A stretch of DNA of 64,000 nucleotides. Origin: Pseudalkalibacillus hwajinpoensis (lineage in GTDB: Bacteria > Bacillota > Bacilli > Bacillales > Guptibacillaceae). The stretch lies in NCBI RefSeq assembly GCF_039851965.1, contig NZ_CP156674.1:434001-498000 (forward strand), read 5' to 3'. Made by a program: the position numbers and the translations under genes. Below, piece after piece: positions 53,099-61,067 of the stretch. Numbering within the stretch: the stretch's first letter is position 1; each line of letters opens with the position of its first letter. The notes beneath the pieces were generated by a model, which was not told the DNA's origin, made no database searches, and worked only from the letters and a program-made list of their open reading frames with translations.

Positions 53099-53656
53099 TC
53101 AGGATTTCGTCGAGCGGTACATCACAAATTCCCCGGTTAAAACAATTTCGTTCTGAACAAAGCTATTTACTTCGACAGTCGTGCGATCTTTGCTTCGTTC
53201 GGTTACGGTTGCTTTTGCTACTACTCGTTCGCCTTCTTTCACCTGACTTGAAAAGCGGATGTTCGCTGTTGCAGTCAGTGCGAGCTCATCGTTAATAATG
53301 GCAACGGCGAGCGAATTCGCCTGTGCAAAGAGATGATGGCCTCTCGCAATCTTGTTCCTAGAAAATACATGTTCAGTGCGTATATCAAGAATAGAGATTG
53401 CACTTTCATCAAGCTGCAAATCAATCACCTGACCAATTACTTCGTCGATCGGAAGTGCTTTGACTTCATCAAGCTGCTGCTGAGCCACATATTTAATCCG
53501 TTCTCTTAATTCCGGAATGGAAAGCTCTAACCGATCAAGTCTGATTGTCTGAATACTTACACCAAATTTATCTGCAAGTTCCTCATCAGTTATAAACGGA
53601 GTACTTTCAATTGTTTCCTTTAAAAGCTGCTGTCTATCTTTTTTACTCCTTTTCAT
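53099..53656 (-). CDS. fapR: Fatty acid and phospholipid biosynthesis repressor FapR
   Basis: A 185-residue repressor released from DNA by malonyl-CoA. The N-terminal helix-turn-helix (ITDEELADKFGVSIQTIRLD, about 22-41) is linked to a hot-dog effector domain (about 70-185) with HVFSRNKIARGHHLFAQAN and ALTATANIRFSSQVKEGE. It heads the plsX-fabD-fabG-acpP operon. A FapR box overlaps its transcription start, so autoregulation is expected. Its own ribosome binding site (GGCGG) is weak, which may keep repressor levels low. Confidence 0.96.
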   Translation of the reverse strand: MKRSKKDRQQLLKETIESTPFITDEELADKFGVSIQTIRLDRLELSIPELRERIKYVAQQQLDEVKALPIDEVIGQVIDLQLDESAISILDIRTEHVFSRNKIARGHHLFAQANSLAVAIINDELALTATANIRFSSQVKEGERVVAKATVTERSKDRTTVEVNSFVQNEIVLTGEFVMYRSTKS

Positions 53657-53693
53657 ACGCTACCGCCGCCTATCTAGCATTAATAAACGGATA

Positions 53694-53717
53694 AAAGAGG
53701 ATCACTTGATCCTCTTT
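53694..53717 (-). terminator. Terminator-like hairpin in the fapR leader
   Basis: A perfect 11-bp inverted repeat AAAGAGGATCA/TGATCCTCTTT with a 2-base centre, followed by TATCC. It lies downstream of the fapR promoter and also behind recG, so it could end recG read-through and attenuate fapR. Confidence 0.6.
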
Positions 53718-53726
53718 ACCTCACTC

Positions 53727-53743
53727 TTATGACTAGGTCCTAA
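53727..53743 (-). promoter_or_regulatory. FapR operator
   Basis: The 17-base sequence TTAGGACCTAGTCATAA differs at three places from the B. subtilis FapR consensus TTAGTACCTrdTACTAA. It begins about at the predicted transcription start of fapR. Confidence 0.75.
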
Positions 53744-53748
53744 AAGTT

Positions 53749-53777
53749 AGTATATACTGCAGCATATGATTTTGCAA
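53749..53777 (-). promoter_or_regulatory. Sigma-A promoter of the fapR operon
   Basis: Minus strand TTGCAA (53772-53777), 17-base spacer, TATACT (53749-53754), starting right at the recG stop codon. The FapR box lies immediately downstream. Confidence 0.75.
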
Positions 53778-53778
53778 G

Positions 53779-55809
53779 CTAATCAAGCTTCTCGCCGCTC
53801 AACACGCCCTGTTCAGTCAGGTAGTTCCTAAGACTAGTATAGGTGCTGTCTTCCCAGAATGCACTTGACTCTACAAGGGCAGCGGCATCGTTTCTTGCAA
53901 CTTCTAAAACACGGTAATCATGCACAAGGTCTGCTACTTTAAACTCCGGCAAACCACTTTGCTTTCGACCGAAAAAGTCTCCAGGTCCTCGAAGTTCAAG
54001 GTCTCGCTGTGAGAGCACAAATCCGTCATTGGATTCCGTCATGATTTGCATGCGTTCCTTTCCGACCTCAGATTTCGGATCAGCGAGCAGCACACAATAC
54101 GATTGGTCTTTACCGCGACCAACACGTCCCCTTAACTGGTGAAGTTGAGCTAGCCCAAACCGTTCGGCATCATAAATAACCATAATCGTAGCATTGGGGA
54201 CGTTAACACCAACTTCTACAACAGTAGTAGAAACGAGAAGTTGAACATCCTTTGTACTAAATTGCTCCATCACAGCTTCTTTTTCATCAGAGCTCAATCT
54301 TCCATGCATCAACCCAACTTGATACTCTGGCAGGGCAGTTTGCATCTGGAAATGAACGTCGATCGCATTCTGTACGTCTAGTTTCTCTGACTCTTCTATT
54401 AGCGGACAGATCACATACCCCTGTCTGCCCTGATCCAATTCTTTTTTGACAAATTCTAGTACCCTGGTCAGCATAGATGGTTTTGCCCAGTATGTTTCAA
54501 TCGGCTTTCGACCCGCTGGCATTTCATCAATGGTCGATACATCCATATCTCCAAAAACGGAAATCGCAAGCGTTCTAGGTATTGGCGTTGCCGTCATATA
54601 AAGAACGTCCGGGCTAAGGCCCTTTTCTCTTAGTACCCGTCGCTGCCCTACACCGAACCGATGCTGTTCATCCGTAATGACCAATCCAAGTTTCAGAAAG
54701 ACAACTTCATCTTGAATTAACGCATGTGTACCAATCAATAAATCAACTTCTCCGTTCTCGAGTCTTTCGAGAATTTCCCGTCGCTTCTTTCCCTTGACAG
54801 AACCTGTTAAAAGTTCAACCTTAAGAATTCCGCCGAGAAGTTCTTGAAATGATTCAAAATGTTGCTCAGCAAGAATTTCAGTCGGCACCATGAGCGCTCC
54901 CTGGTTACCAGCGAGATATGAAGCATATAACCCGATTGCCGCAACCACCGTTTTACCAGAACCTACATCCCCCTGAAGCAGGCGATTCATTCGATATGGG
55001 CTTTCCATATCTCGCAATATTTCACCGACAACGCGATTTTGAGCGCCAGTCAAAGGAAACGGAAGGCTCTGAATAAATTCTTCAAGACCTTTTTTTTCAT
55101 AGTACTGGGAAGCGCCTTCCGTGCTTTCACGCTCCTTTTTTCTAAACACTTGCATTTTTAACTGAAATTGTAGAAGCTCTTCGTATACAAAGCGTCTTCT
55201 CGCCTGTTTTAAGCCATCATGGGATGTGGGCGCATGCATCATAAAGATAGCATTCTTCCGTGGCATCAGCTTATATCGCTCTAACATTTGCGGTGGAAGA
55301 TTTTCATCTATTTGATCCCCAAATTGCTTCAGTGCAAGCTGAATGTATCGCTTCATTGCCTTTACTGTCACGTCTCCCCCAACTGGATAGATAGGCTCAA
55401 TTGTTCCATCAGGATTGTGGCTAGAAAATGTAATTTCATTGGCTGAGAGTGTCATTTTGTGCTGATCCCATTTCCCTGTTACGGTAACGATTTGTCCGAG
55501 GGTAAACTGTTTTTTTAGAAAGGCGCGATTAAAAAAAACGGCTGTTATGAGGAACTTTCCTACTAACAACCTTACAGACAACCTTGATTTTTTCTTCCCA
55601 TAAAAGCGGACAACAGGTTCACTGTGCACTTTCCCTTCTAGCGTTGCGCGTTCTTCGTGCTTTACCTCTGAGAGATCCTTTAGCTCGTAATCTTCATAGC
55701 GAAACGGGAAGTATTCAATTAGATCTCGAATTTTGTTTATACCGATTGAAGAAAGTGAAGCAGCCTTCTCATCCCCAATTCCTTTTATTTGCGTTATATT
55801 CTCCTCCAT
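53779..55809 (-). CDS. recG: ATP-dependent DNA helicase RecG
   Basis: A 676-residue helicase that regresses stalled replication forks and processes Holliday junctions. The N-terminal wedge/OB domain (about 55-150) is followed by Walker A LQGDVGSGKTVVAA, the DEQH box (ITDEQHRFGVGQRRVL) and the C-terminal helicase motifs QLRGRVGRG and the TRG motif region near 600-620. I prefer ATG 55809 over TTG 55815; both are close to the sdaAA stop and have only a weak AAGAAG site, suggesting coupling. Confidence 0.95.
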   Translation of the reverse strand: MEENITQIKGIGDEKAASLSSIGINKIRDLIEYFPFRYEDYELKDLSEVKHEERATLEGKVHSEPVVRFYGKKKSRLSVRLLVGKFLITAVFFNRAFLKKQFTLGQIVTVTGKWDQHKMTLSANEITFSSHNPDGTIEPIYPVGGDVTVKAMKRYIQLALKQFGDQIDENLPPQMLERYKLMPRKNAIFMMHAPTSHDGLKQARRRFVYEELLQFQLKMQVFRKKERESTEGASQYYEKKGLEEFIQSLPFPLTGAQNRVVGEILRDMESPYRMNRLLQGDVGSGKTVVAAIGLYASYLAGNQGALMVPTEILAEQHFESFQELLGGILKVELLTGSVKGKKRREILERLENGEVDLLIGTHALIQDEVVFLKLGLVITDEQHRFGVGQRRVLREKGLSPDVLYMTATPIPRTLAISVFGDMDVSTIDEMPAGRKPIETYWAKPSMLTRVLEFVKKELDQGRQGYVICPLIEESEKLDVQNAIDVHFQMQTALPEYQVGLMHGRLSSDEKEAVMEQFSTKDVQLLVSTTVVEVGVNVPNATIMVIYDAERFGLAQLHQLRGRVGRGKDQSYCVLLADPKSEVGKERMQIMTESNDGFVLSQRDLELRGPGDFFGRKQSGLPEFKVADLVHDYRVLEVARNDAAALVESSAFWEDSTYTSLRNYLTEQGVLSGEKLD

Positions 55810-55815
55810 ACCCAA

Positions 55816-56703
55816 TCACTTCTTATCAAGGGCAACGCCAAATATTTTCGCTTCAAGTTCACGACCGGTCGGTGTTGCAGCAAGTCCACCCTGTGCTGTT
55901 TCACGAAGTGCTGAAGGCATTGTCTGACCAATTTTATACATAGCATCAATGACCTCATCACATGGAATTCGGCTAGTGATTCCTGCTAGTGACATATCAG
56001 CTGCAACAAGAGCATTGGAAGCGCCCATCGCATTTCGTTTCACGCACGGAACCTCCACAAGTCCCGCGACTGGATCACAAACAAGCCCGAGCATGTTCTT
56101 CAGTGCGATCGCAAAGGCATGTGAAGATTGTTCAGGTGTTCCCCCCATTAGTTCAACAATAGCAGCAGCAGCCATACCTGTAGCTGACCCAACTTCAGCC
56201 TGACAACCGCCTGCAGCACCCGAAATAGAGGCATTATTGGCTACAACAAATCCAAACGCTCCGGAAGTAAACAAATACCTGACCATTTGTTCTTCGGTTG
56301 GATTCACTTTTTCCTTAATCGCAAAAAGCGTTCCTGGCACAACACCAGCCGATCCAGCGGTAGGTGTTGCACAAATGGTACCCATAGCAGCGTTCACTTC
56401 GTTCGTCGCGATCGCTTTACTGACGGCATCAAGCATTGTTTGACCTGAAAGCGAGTTACCTGATTTCATATAGTTCTGCAAAAGAACAGCATCCCCACCT
56501 GTAAGGCCAGAGTGTGAACGAACGTTTTCTGTAATTCCTCGTTTCACTGCCTGCTCCATGACAACGAGGTTATTTCTCATTTGTTCGTAAACCTGCTCGC
56601 GGCTACTACCTCGAAAGTCCATTTCTTGCTCAATCATCACTTCAGATATCGGTATATTCTTCGACTGTGCGAGCTCGACTAGTTCTGCTACATTACGAAA
56701 CAT
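55816..56703 (-). CDS. sdaAA: L-serine dehydratase, iron-sulfur dependent, alpha subunit
   Basis: A 295-residue catalytic subunit that deaminates L-serine to pyruvate and ammonia using a 4Fe-4S cluster. Cysteines in TICATPTAGSAG, GGCQAEVGSA and LVCDPVAGLVEVPC are candidate cluster ligands. ATG 56703 has GAGGAGG at 7 bases; the ATG at 56709 is too close to it. It lies 14 bp after sdaAB and is followed by recG, as in B. subtilis (ylpA-sdaAA-recG). Confidence 0.95.
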   Translation of the reverse strand: MFRNVAELVELAQSKNIPISEVMIEQEMDFRGSSREQVYEQMRNNLVVMEQAVKRGITENVRSHSGLTGGDAVLLQNYMKSGNSLSGQTMLDAVSKAIATNEVNAAMGTICATPTAGSAGVVPGTLFAIKEKVNPTEEQMVRYLFTSGAFGFVVANNASISGAAGGCQAEVGSATGMAAAAIVELMGGTPEQSSHAFAIALKNMLGLVCDPVAGLVEVPCVKRNAMGASNALVAADMSLAGITSRIPCDEVIDAMYKIGQTMPSALRETAQGGLAATPTGRELEAKIFGVALDKK

Positions 56704-56717
56704 TGTCATTCCTCCTC

Positions 56718-57380
56718 TTACTCACTAATTTTAGCTACCTGGATTATATTTGGTAACAATTCGACTGCATCCAGAACTACTTGAGGAATATTCTGATCAA
56801 CTTCAATCGTCATAAGAGCCTCTTTCCCTTTTTCTTTTCTGGATACGTTCATATGACCAATGTTGATCTCATGTTTTGCAAGCGTATTTGATACGCCAGC
56901 AATTGCACCGAAGCGATCATTGTGAACGACTAGGATGGCAGGGCTATTCCCAGAAAGACCAAGCGCAAAGCCATTAAGTTCAATTACCTCAATTTTCCCA
57001 CCACCAATTGAGATCCCAACAAGCTCAAGCACACCCTTTTCATCCGATAGCTGAATTCGAGCTGTATTCGGATGATCGGTCAACGCATCTTCTTCAATAA
57101 ACCGAACCTTTATCTTCTTTTCCTCCGCTATTGTAAGCGCATTCACGATGCGTTCATCATAAGTATCAAAATCAAGCACGCCACCTACAAGGGCTACGTC
57201 TGTACCATGACCTTTATATGTTCTTGCAAATGAACCGTAAAGTGAAATGGTGATGCTTTTTGGCTCACGTCCAAACAGATGCCTCGCCACTCTTCCGATC
57301 CTTGCTGCTCCGGCTGTATGTGAGCTAGAAGGGCCAATCATGACCGGACCAATAATATCAAAAACACTGCGAAACTTCAC
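56718..57380 (-). CDS. sdaAB: L-serine dehydratase, iron-sulfur dependent, beta subunit
   Basis: A 220-residue regulatory partner of SdaAA. The N-terminal domain carries FDIIGPVMIGPSSSHTAGAA (about 7-26), and the C-terminal ACT domain (about 148-218) probably binds serine. I choose GTG 57380, 6 bases after AAAGGTGGAG, giving MKFRSVFDII as in homologues; the ATG at 57398 lies upstream of that site. Confidence 0.94.
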   Translation of the reverse strand: MKFRSVFDIIGPVMIGPSSSHTAGAARIGRVARHLFGREPKSITISLYGSFARTYKGHGTDVALVGGVLDFDTYDERIVNALTIAEEKKIKVRFIEEDALTDHPNTARIQLSDEKGVLELVGISIGGGKIEVIELNGFALGLSGNSPAILVVHNDRFGAIAGVSNTLAKHEINIGHMNVSRKEKGKEALMTIEVDQNIPQVVLDAVELLPNIIQVAKISE

Positions 57381-57410
57381 AATGACTCCACCTTTCATTA
57401 GGGCAGTTAA

Positions 57411-57451
57411 CAGAAAAAGAAAACCTGGCTCATGCCACGTTTCTTTTTCTG
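57411..57451 (-). terminator. Intrinsic terminator after fakA
   Basis: A long imperfect stem of about 18 pairs (CAGAAAAAGAAACGTGGC with its complement) around a 4-base loop, ending GTTTTCTTTTTCTG on the minus strand. Confidence 0.8.
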
Positions 57452-57470
57452 CATTTATTTATCTATCGGT

Positions 57471-59147
57471 CTACTCGACAGCAATAATATAAGCATAAAT
57501 CGGCTGTTTACCTGCATGAAGCTCGACTTCCACATATTCGAAAGTATCTTCAACGAAAGATAACAGCTTTTCAGCTTCCTCTTCATCAGCGTCTTCACCA
57601 TAAATAATAGTAACAATCTCATCATCATCAGTAATCATCGACTGCAAAAGCGATGAAGCGACATCGAATCGAGATTCCTCAGAAACCATGATTTTTCCAT
57701 CAGCAATGCCCATGAAATCATCTTTTGCGATGTCTATACCATCAATTTTTGTGTCTCTTACTGCAAAGGTAACCTGACCAGATTTAACAGCTGAAAGACT
57801 TTCCTTCATCGTTTCTTCATTCACTTCAGGTTCAACGGATGGATTGAATCCAAGCAGACTTGAAATGCCCTGAGGAACTGTCTTCGATGGAATGACGATC
57901 ACATTTTCTTCCACTACGGATGCTGCTTGCTCAGCTGTCATCACAATATTACTATTGTTTGGTAAAATAATAATATTTTCTGCGTGAACGGCTTCAACAG
58001 CTTTAATAATATCCTCTGTACTCGGATTCATCGTCTGTCCACCAGGAATCACATAACTCGCTCCAAGACTTTCAAAGAGTTCAGCAATGCCTTCACCAAT
58101 TGAAACGGTTATGATTCCATACTTCTTACGCTCAGCCGATTTTTCCTGTTTCTTAGAAGCTGAACGTTCTTCTTTAAGAAGCGTTGAATGCTGTTCGCGC
58201 ATGTTTTCAATTTTAATCTTGATTAAACTACCGTAATTTTGTGCATACGTCATGATATTACCAGGGTATTCTGTATGCATATGTACCTTCACTAGATCCT
58301 CATCAGAAACGACAAGAAGGGAATCACCATGCTTATCAAGTTCATTTCTGAATGCTTCCTCATCGTATGGAGAATTAGCTAGCTTCTCATCCTCAAACTG
58401 AACCATAAATTCAGTACAATATCCGAATTCGATATCTTCTGTTTTCATGTGACCCTGTGCACCTTTGTGATGCTCAGCACGCACTAGCTCGTCCATTTTT
58501 TCCTGATCTACTGAAGAATCCGGCGTTTCTCTTCCTTCGAGGACTGCGAGGAATCCTTCGTAAATAAGAAGAAGGCCCTGGCCACCTGAATCGACAACCC
58601 CTACTTCCTTCAAAACAGGAAGTAAATCTGGCGTCCGATCTAGAGACGCTTTGCCTTCTTGCACAACTACCTGCATTAGTTCGACTACATCGGTTATTTT
58701 TTTAGCGGATTTCACAGCTTTTCTAGCAGCATCCTTTGCTACTGTTAAAATCGTACCTTCCACAGGTTTCATCACAGCTTTATAAGCAGAGTCCACACCA
58801 TGTTCGAGTGCAGCAGCAAATTCAACGCTAGTAACCTCAGACTTGCCCTCAATCGCTTTTGAAAAACCTCTAAATAATTGCGAAAGAATAACGCCAGAGT
58901 TTCCGCGAGCGCCCATAAGCAGGCCTCTTGCGAAAAGAGATGCCACATCTCCTACTTTCTCAGAACTACTTGTTCTTACTTCTGCTGCACCTGACGTAAT
59001 GGTCAGATTCATATTCGTACCGGTGTCTCCGTCAGGAACCGGGAATACGTTTAACGCATCAACCATTTTCGCATTTTTAGAAAGATTGTTTGCTCCTTCA
59101 AGAACCATATGCGCAAATCGTTTACCGTCAATCTTTTCAATCGTCAC
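57471..59147 (-). CDS. fakA: Fatty acid kinase catalytic subunit FakA (YloV)
   Basis: A 558-residue DAK1/DegV-linked kinase. With a FakB carrier it phosphorylates exogenous fatty acids to acyl-phosphate, the same intermediate PlsX makes. The N-terminal DhaL-like nucleotide domain (about 1-200) has FPVPDGDTGTNMNLTI and ARGLLMGARGNSGVILSQ; the C-terminal domain is of the YloV type with LPNNSNIVMTAEQAA. It is 22 bp after yloU. No FakB (DegV) gene is in the window. Confidence 0.93.
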   Translation of the reverse strand: MTIEKIDGKRFAHMVLEGANNLSKNAKMVDALNVFPVPDGDTGTNMNLTITSGAAEVRTSSSEKVGDVASLFARGLLMGARGNSGVILSQLFRGFSKAIEGKSEVTSVEFAAALEHGVDSAYKAVMKPVEGTILTVAKDAARKAVKSAKKITDVVELMQVVVQEGKASLDRTPDLLPVLKEVGVVDSGGQGLLLIYEGFLAVLEGRETPDSSVDQEKMDELVRAEHHKGAQGHMKTEDIEFGYCTEFMVQFEDEKLANSPYDEEAFRNELDKHGDSLLVVSDEDLVKVHMHTEYPGNIMTYAQNYGSLIKIKIENMREQHSTLLKEERSASKKQEKSAERKKYGIITVSIGEGIAELFESLGASYVIPGGQTMNPSTEDIIKAVEAVHAENIIILPNNSNIVMTAEQAASVVEENVIVIPSKTVPQGISSLLGFNPSVEPEVNEETMKESLSAVKSGQVTFAVRDTKIDGIDIAKDDFMGIADGKIMVSEESRFDVASSLLQSMITDDDEIVTIIYGEDADEEEAEKLLSFVEDTFEYVEVELHAGKQPIYAYIIAVE

Positions 59148-59169
59148 AGACTGTTCCTCCTTACTCCAC

Positions 59170-59532
59170 TTAAGGGTTGGTCACCCTGACCCCTTGAACG
59201 TAGATGTTTACTGAATCCACCGATAGTCCGAGCATCTGGTCAAGCTGGTACTTTACTTTTGTTTGAACATTATGAGCCACTTCTGAAATTTTCGTACCAT
59301 AGCTCACGATAATATACATATCGATATTAAGCTCATCTTCTTCTTTGCGAACTACAATCCCTCTGCTAAAGTTATCTTTTCCCAATAATTCAGTAATGCC
59401 ATCTTTAAGCTGCTTCTGAGAAGCCATACCTACGATACCATAACAGTCGATCGCTGCGCCACCTGCAATCGCAGCTACCACTTCCGTCGAAATATCAATC
59501 TGTCCGTATTGGGTTTTCATTTCAATTGCCAT
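59170..59532 (-). CDS. yloU: YloU, Asp23/Gls24 family envelope stress protein
   Basis: A 120-residue Asp23-family protein. Members form membrane-associated layers or assist cell wall homeostasis in Firmicutes; the exact role of YloU is not known. The start MAIEMKTQYGQIDISTEVVA follows AAGGGAGGAAAT; the longer frame is spurious. CYGIVGMASQKQLKDGITEL is typical. It is co-transcribed with fakA. The 456-bp gap upstream contains a REP-like palindrome. Confidence 0.93.
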   Translation of the reverse strand: MAIEMKTQYGQIDISTEVVAAIAGGAAIDCYGIVGMASQKQLKDGITELLGKDNFSRGIVVRKEEDELNIDMYIIVSYGTKISEVAHNVQTKVKYQLDQMLGLSVDSVNIYVQGVRVTNP

Positions 59533-59616
59533 TCTATTTCCTCCCTTAGCGATTTGGGTGTTGACCATATATTCATTCTATCGTAATTCAGACACTCCTG
59601 ATGAATTTTATCCTAC

Positions 59617-59696
59617 CCTTTAGAGACAGTAATACCCCCCTCAGGGAACATAGGTCAATCAAGACATTTAGGTGGGGGGTTAACTGTCCCTAAAGG
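59617..59696. repeat. REP-like imperfect palindrome
   Basis: Left arm 59617-59640 (CCTTTAGAGACAGTAATACC then CCCC) and right arm 59674-59696 are complementary over 14 bases with one mismatch, then differ in an AATA/TAA segment and pair again over six C/G. The 33-base centre is unpaired. Size and shape resemble REP-type elements mobilised by Y1 transposases. Confidence 0.6.
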
Positions 59697-59900
59697 TCCG
59701 TTTGGTTCAACTAAGCATCAGAGGGGATGAATGAAAATACCCTCTAATGGAAGTTTCACTTTATATATAGAATAAATCCTGTACAGAGCTAACGTTATTT
59801 TACTACAATATCAGTGATATTAAAAGTTCGTCATTCAAAACGTCTATTCTGATCACCTTTTACTGTTAAGTTTTTTTCTTGATAACCAGAGTTAAACATC

Positions 59901-59929
59901 TTGCATTCACTACACCTACATGATACTAT
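59901..59929 (+). promoter_or_regulatory. Sigma-A promoter of rpmB
   Basis: TTGCAT (59901-59906), 17-base spacer, TACTAT (59924-59929). The leader of about 53 bases contains hairpins AGGAT/ATCCT and TGCAC-TTTTT-GTGCA just before the ribosome binding site. Confidence 0.7.
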
Positions 59930-59988
59930 AGTGGAGGATTTATCCTGCACTTTTTGTGCAATGTAGGACAGTAAGGAGGTCGAAATAA

Positions 59989-60174
59989 ATGGCTAAATGT
60001 GCAATCACTGGTAGAAAGACTGCGTTTGGTAACAAGCGTTCTCATGCGTTGAATACAACAAAGCGTAAATTTGGTGCTAACCTTCAAAAGGTACGTATCA
60101 TGGTAGATGGTAAACCAAAGAAAGTTTACGTTTCTGCTCGCGCTCTTAAATCAGGTAAAATCGAACGCGTATAA
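59989..60174 (+). CDS. rpmB: 50S ribosomal protein L28
   Basis: A 61-residue large-subunit protein. It reads MAKCAITGRKTAFGNKRSHA and has the conserved GANLQKVRI and KKVYVSARALKSGKIERV. Only one cysteine (Cys4) is present, so this is the zinc-free C-minus form. The ATG follows AAGGAGGTCGAAATAA. It is one of only two plus-strand genes, facing spoVM with a shared terminator, as in B. subtilis. Confidence 0.97.
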   Translation: MAKCAITGRKTAFGNKRSHALNTTKRKFGANLQKVRIMVDGKPKKVYVSARALKSGKIERV

Positions 60175-60181
60175 TAACATT

Positions 60182-60208
60182 AAAAAAGCACCCGTAGGGT
60201 GCTTTTTT
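60182..60208. terminator. Bidirectional terminator between rpmB and spoVM
   Basis: A perfect 12-bp stem AAAAAAGCACCC/GGGTGCTTTTTT with loop GTA, T-rich on both strands. Confidence 0.93.
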
Positions 60209-60218
60209 TGTTGCTCTG

Positions 60219-60302
60219 TTAATCATTTTTTTTAAAAGACCCGAGCACAGCCCTCACAAAACCGCCGAGAAACTTTGGTAATTTAATCGTATAGAACTTC
60301 AT
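60219..60302 (-). CDS. spoVM: Stage V sporulation protein M (SpoVM)
   Basis: A 27-residue amphipathic peptide that marks the convex forespore membrane and anchors SpoIVA for coat assembly; it also inhibits FtsH. It reads MKFYTIKLPKFLGGFVRAVL followed by GSFKKND. The B. subtilis peptide has 26 residues; here position 15 is Phe and one residue is added at the C-terminus, while the helix-breaking Pro9 is kept. The ATG follows GAGGAGGGGGAAAT. It is too short for ordinary ORF callers. Sigma-E control is expected; an upstream GAATATA could be a -35 but the -10 is unclear. Confidence 0.93.
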   Translation of the reverse strand: MKFYTIKLPKFLGGFVRAVLGSFKKND

Positions 60303-60401
60303 ATTTCCCCCTCCTCAGAAAGTCAAAAAATGGACCTCAGGATGAACAATATGAGAATATAAGATGCATTACTATTATATTCGCCGAAATTTAAATAGTA
60401 C

Positions 60402-61067
60402 CTAAACCTCCTGTTCGGCGTCCGAACTTCTTACCACCAATAGTATGCCCTGATCAAATGAATAAGACCCATTTTCCTCTACTACCTCATTGCTAATACA
60501 TAAACTTGAACCCCAGACGACCGTTTCATTCTGGAGTGGGTAACGAAATCCGCGGAGAGTTAACCCAACCACTTCTGGTGTAAACGAGAGAAATGACATG
60601 TATGGATAACGGGGATCCCTTTCTACATCGTATGCTCCTGGCTCTTTTATTTCCAGACGGTTGAGACGGTCTTCGATTGCAACTTTTGCATTCGAACGAA
60701 TTCCTTTGATTAACATCTGAACATTTATCCAGCTATGATCGAGACGCCCCCCCGTTACACCAAACATTACGATTTCAGCAGGCTCTTCACTCAAAGCCCA
60801 CTCAAGTGCGATTTCAAGGTCCGTTTGATCTTTCTCCGATGGATAGACTGTAAACGAAAGCTCATGCGTTTCCATCCACTCCCGTTCAGCTGCTGAAACC
60901 GAGTCGAAATCGCCGAATCCCCGCTCAGGTAAAATATTATTTTTTAGCAGTGTGTAGACCCCTCTGTCAACGCCTATCCATCGGACCTGACCTTTATTCT
61001 TAAGTAAATTGATCGGAAGGTCTTCTAATGGACCGCCAGCAACAATATAAATGAGCTCTTTCTTCAT
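60402..61067 (-). CDS. thiN: Thiamine pyrophosphokinase
   Basis: A 221-residue enzyme that makes thiamine pyrophosphate directly from thiamine and ATP. The catalytic segment DQTDLEIALEWAL and GVTGGRLDHSWINVQML (about 118-134) are diagnostic of the TPK domain, and a C-terminal B1-binding domain follows. Its ATG overlaps the thiT stop (ATGA), so uptake and activation of thiamine are translationally coupled. Confidence 0.95.
   Translation of the reverse strand: MKKELIYIVAGGPLEDLPINLLKNKGQVRWIGVDRGVYTLLKNNILPERGFGDFDSVSAAEREWMETHELSFTVYPSEKDQTDLEIALEWALSEEPAEIVMFGVTGGRLDHSWINVQMLIKGIRSNAKVAIEDRLNRLEIKEPGAYDVERDPRYPYMSFLSFTPEVVGLTLRGFRYPLQNETVVWGSSLCISNEVVEENGSYSFDQGILLVVRSSDAEQEV

Larger units (their letters stand above)
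59533..59988. other. 456-bp divergent intergenic region, yloU to rpmB
   Basis: The longest gene-free stretch of the window. From yloU outwards it holds the yloU ribosome binding site, an 80-bp REP-like palindrome (59617-59696), a small AGAGGG/CCCTCT repeat (59720-59745), a perfect 15-base palindrome AATATCA-G-TGATATT (59807-59821), and the rpmB promoter with a leader of two short hairpins (59935-59946 and 59946-59960). I see no ORF with a ribosome binding site in it and no clear yloU promoter. Confidence 0.8.
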
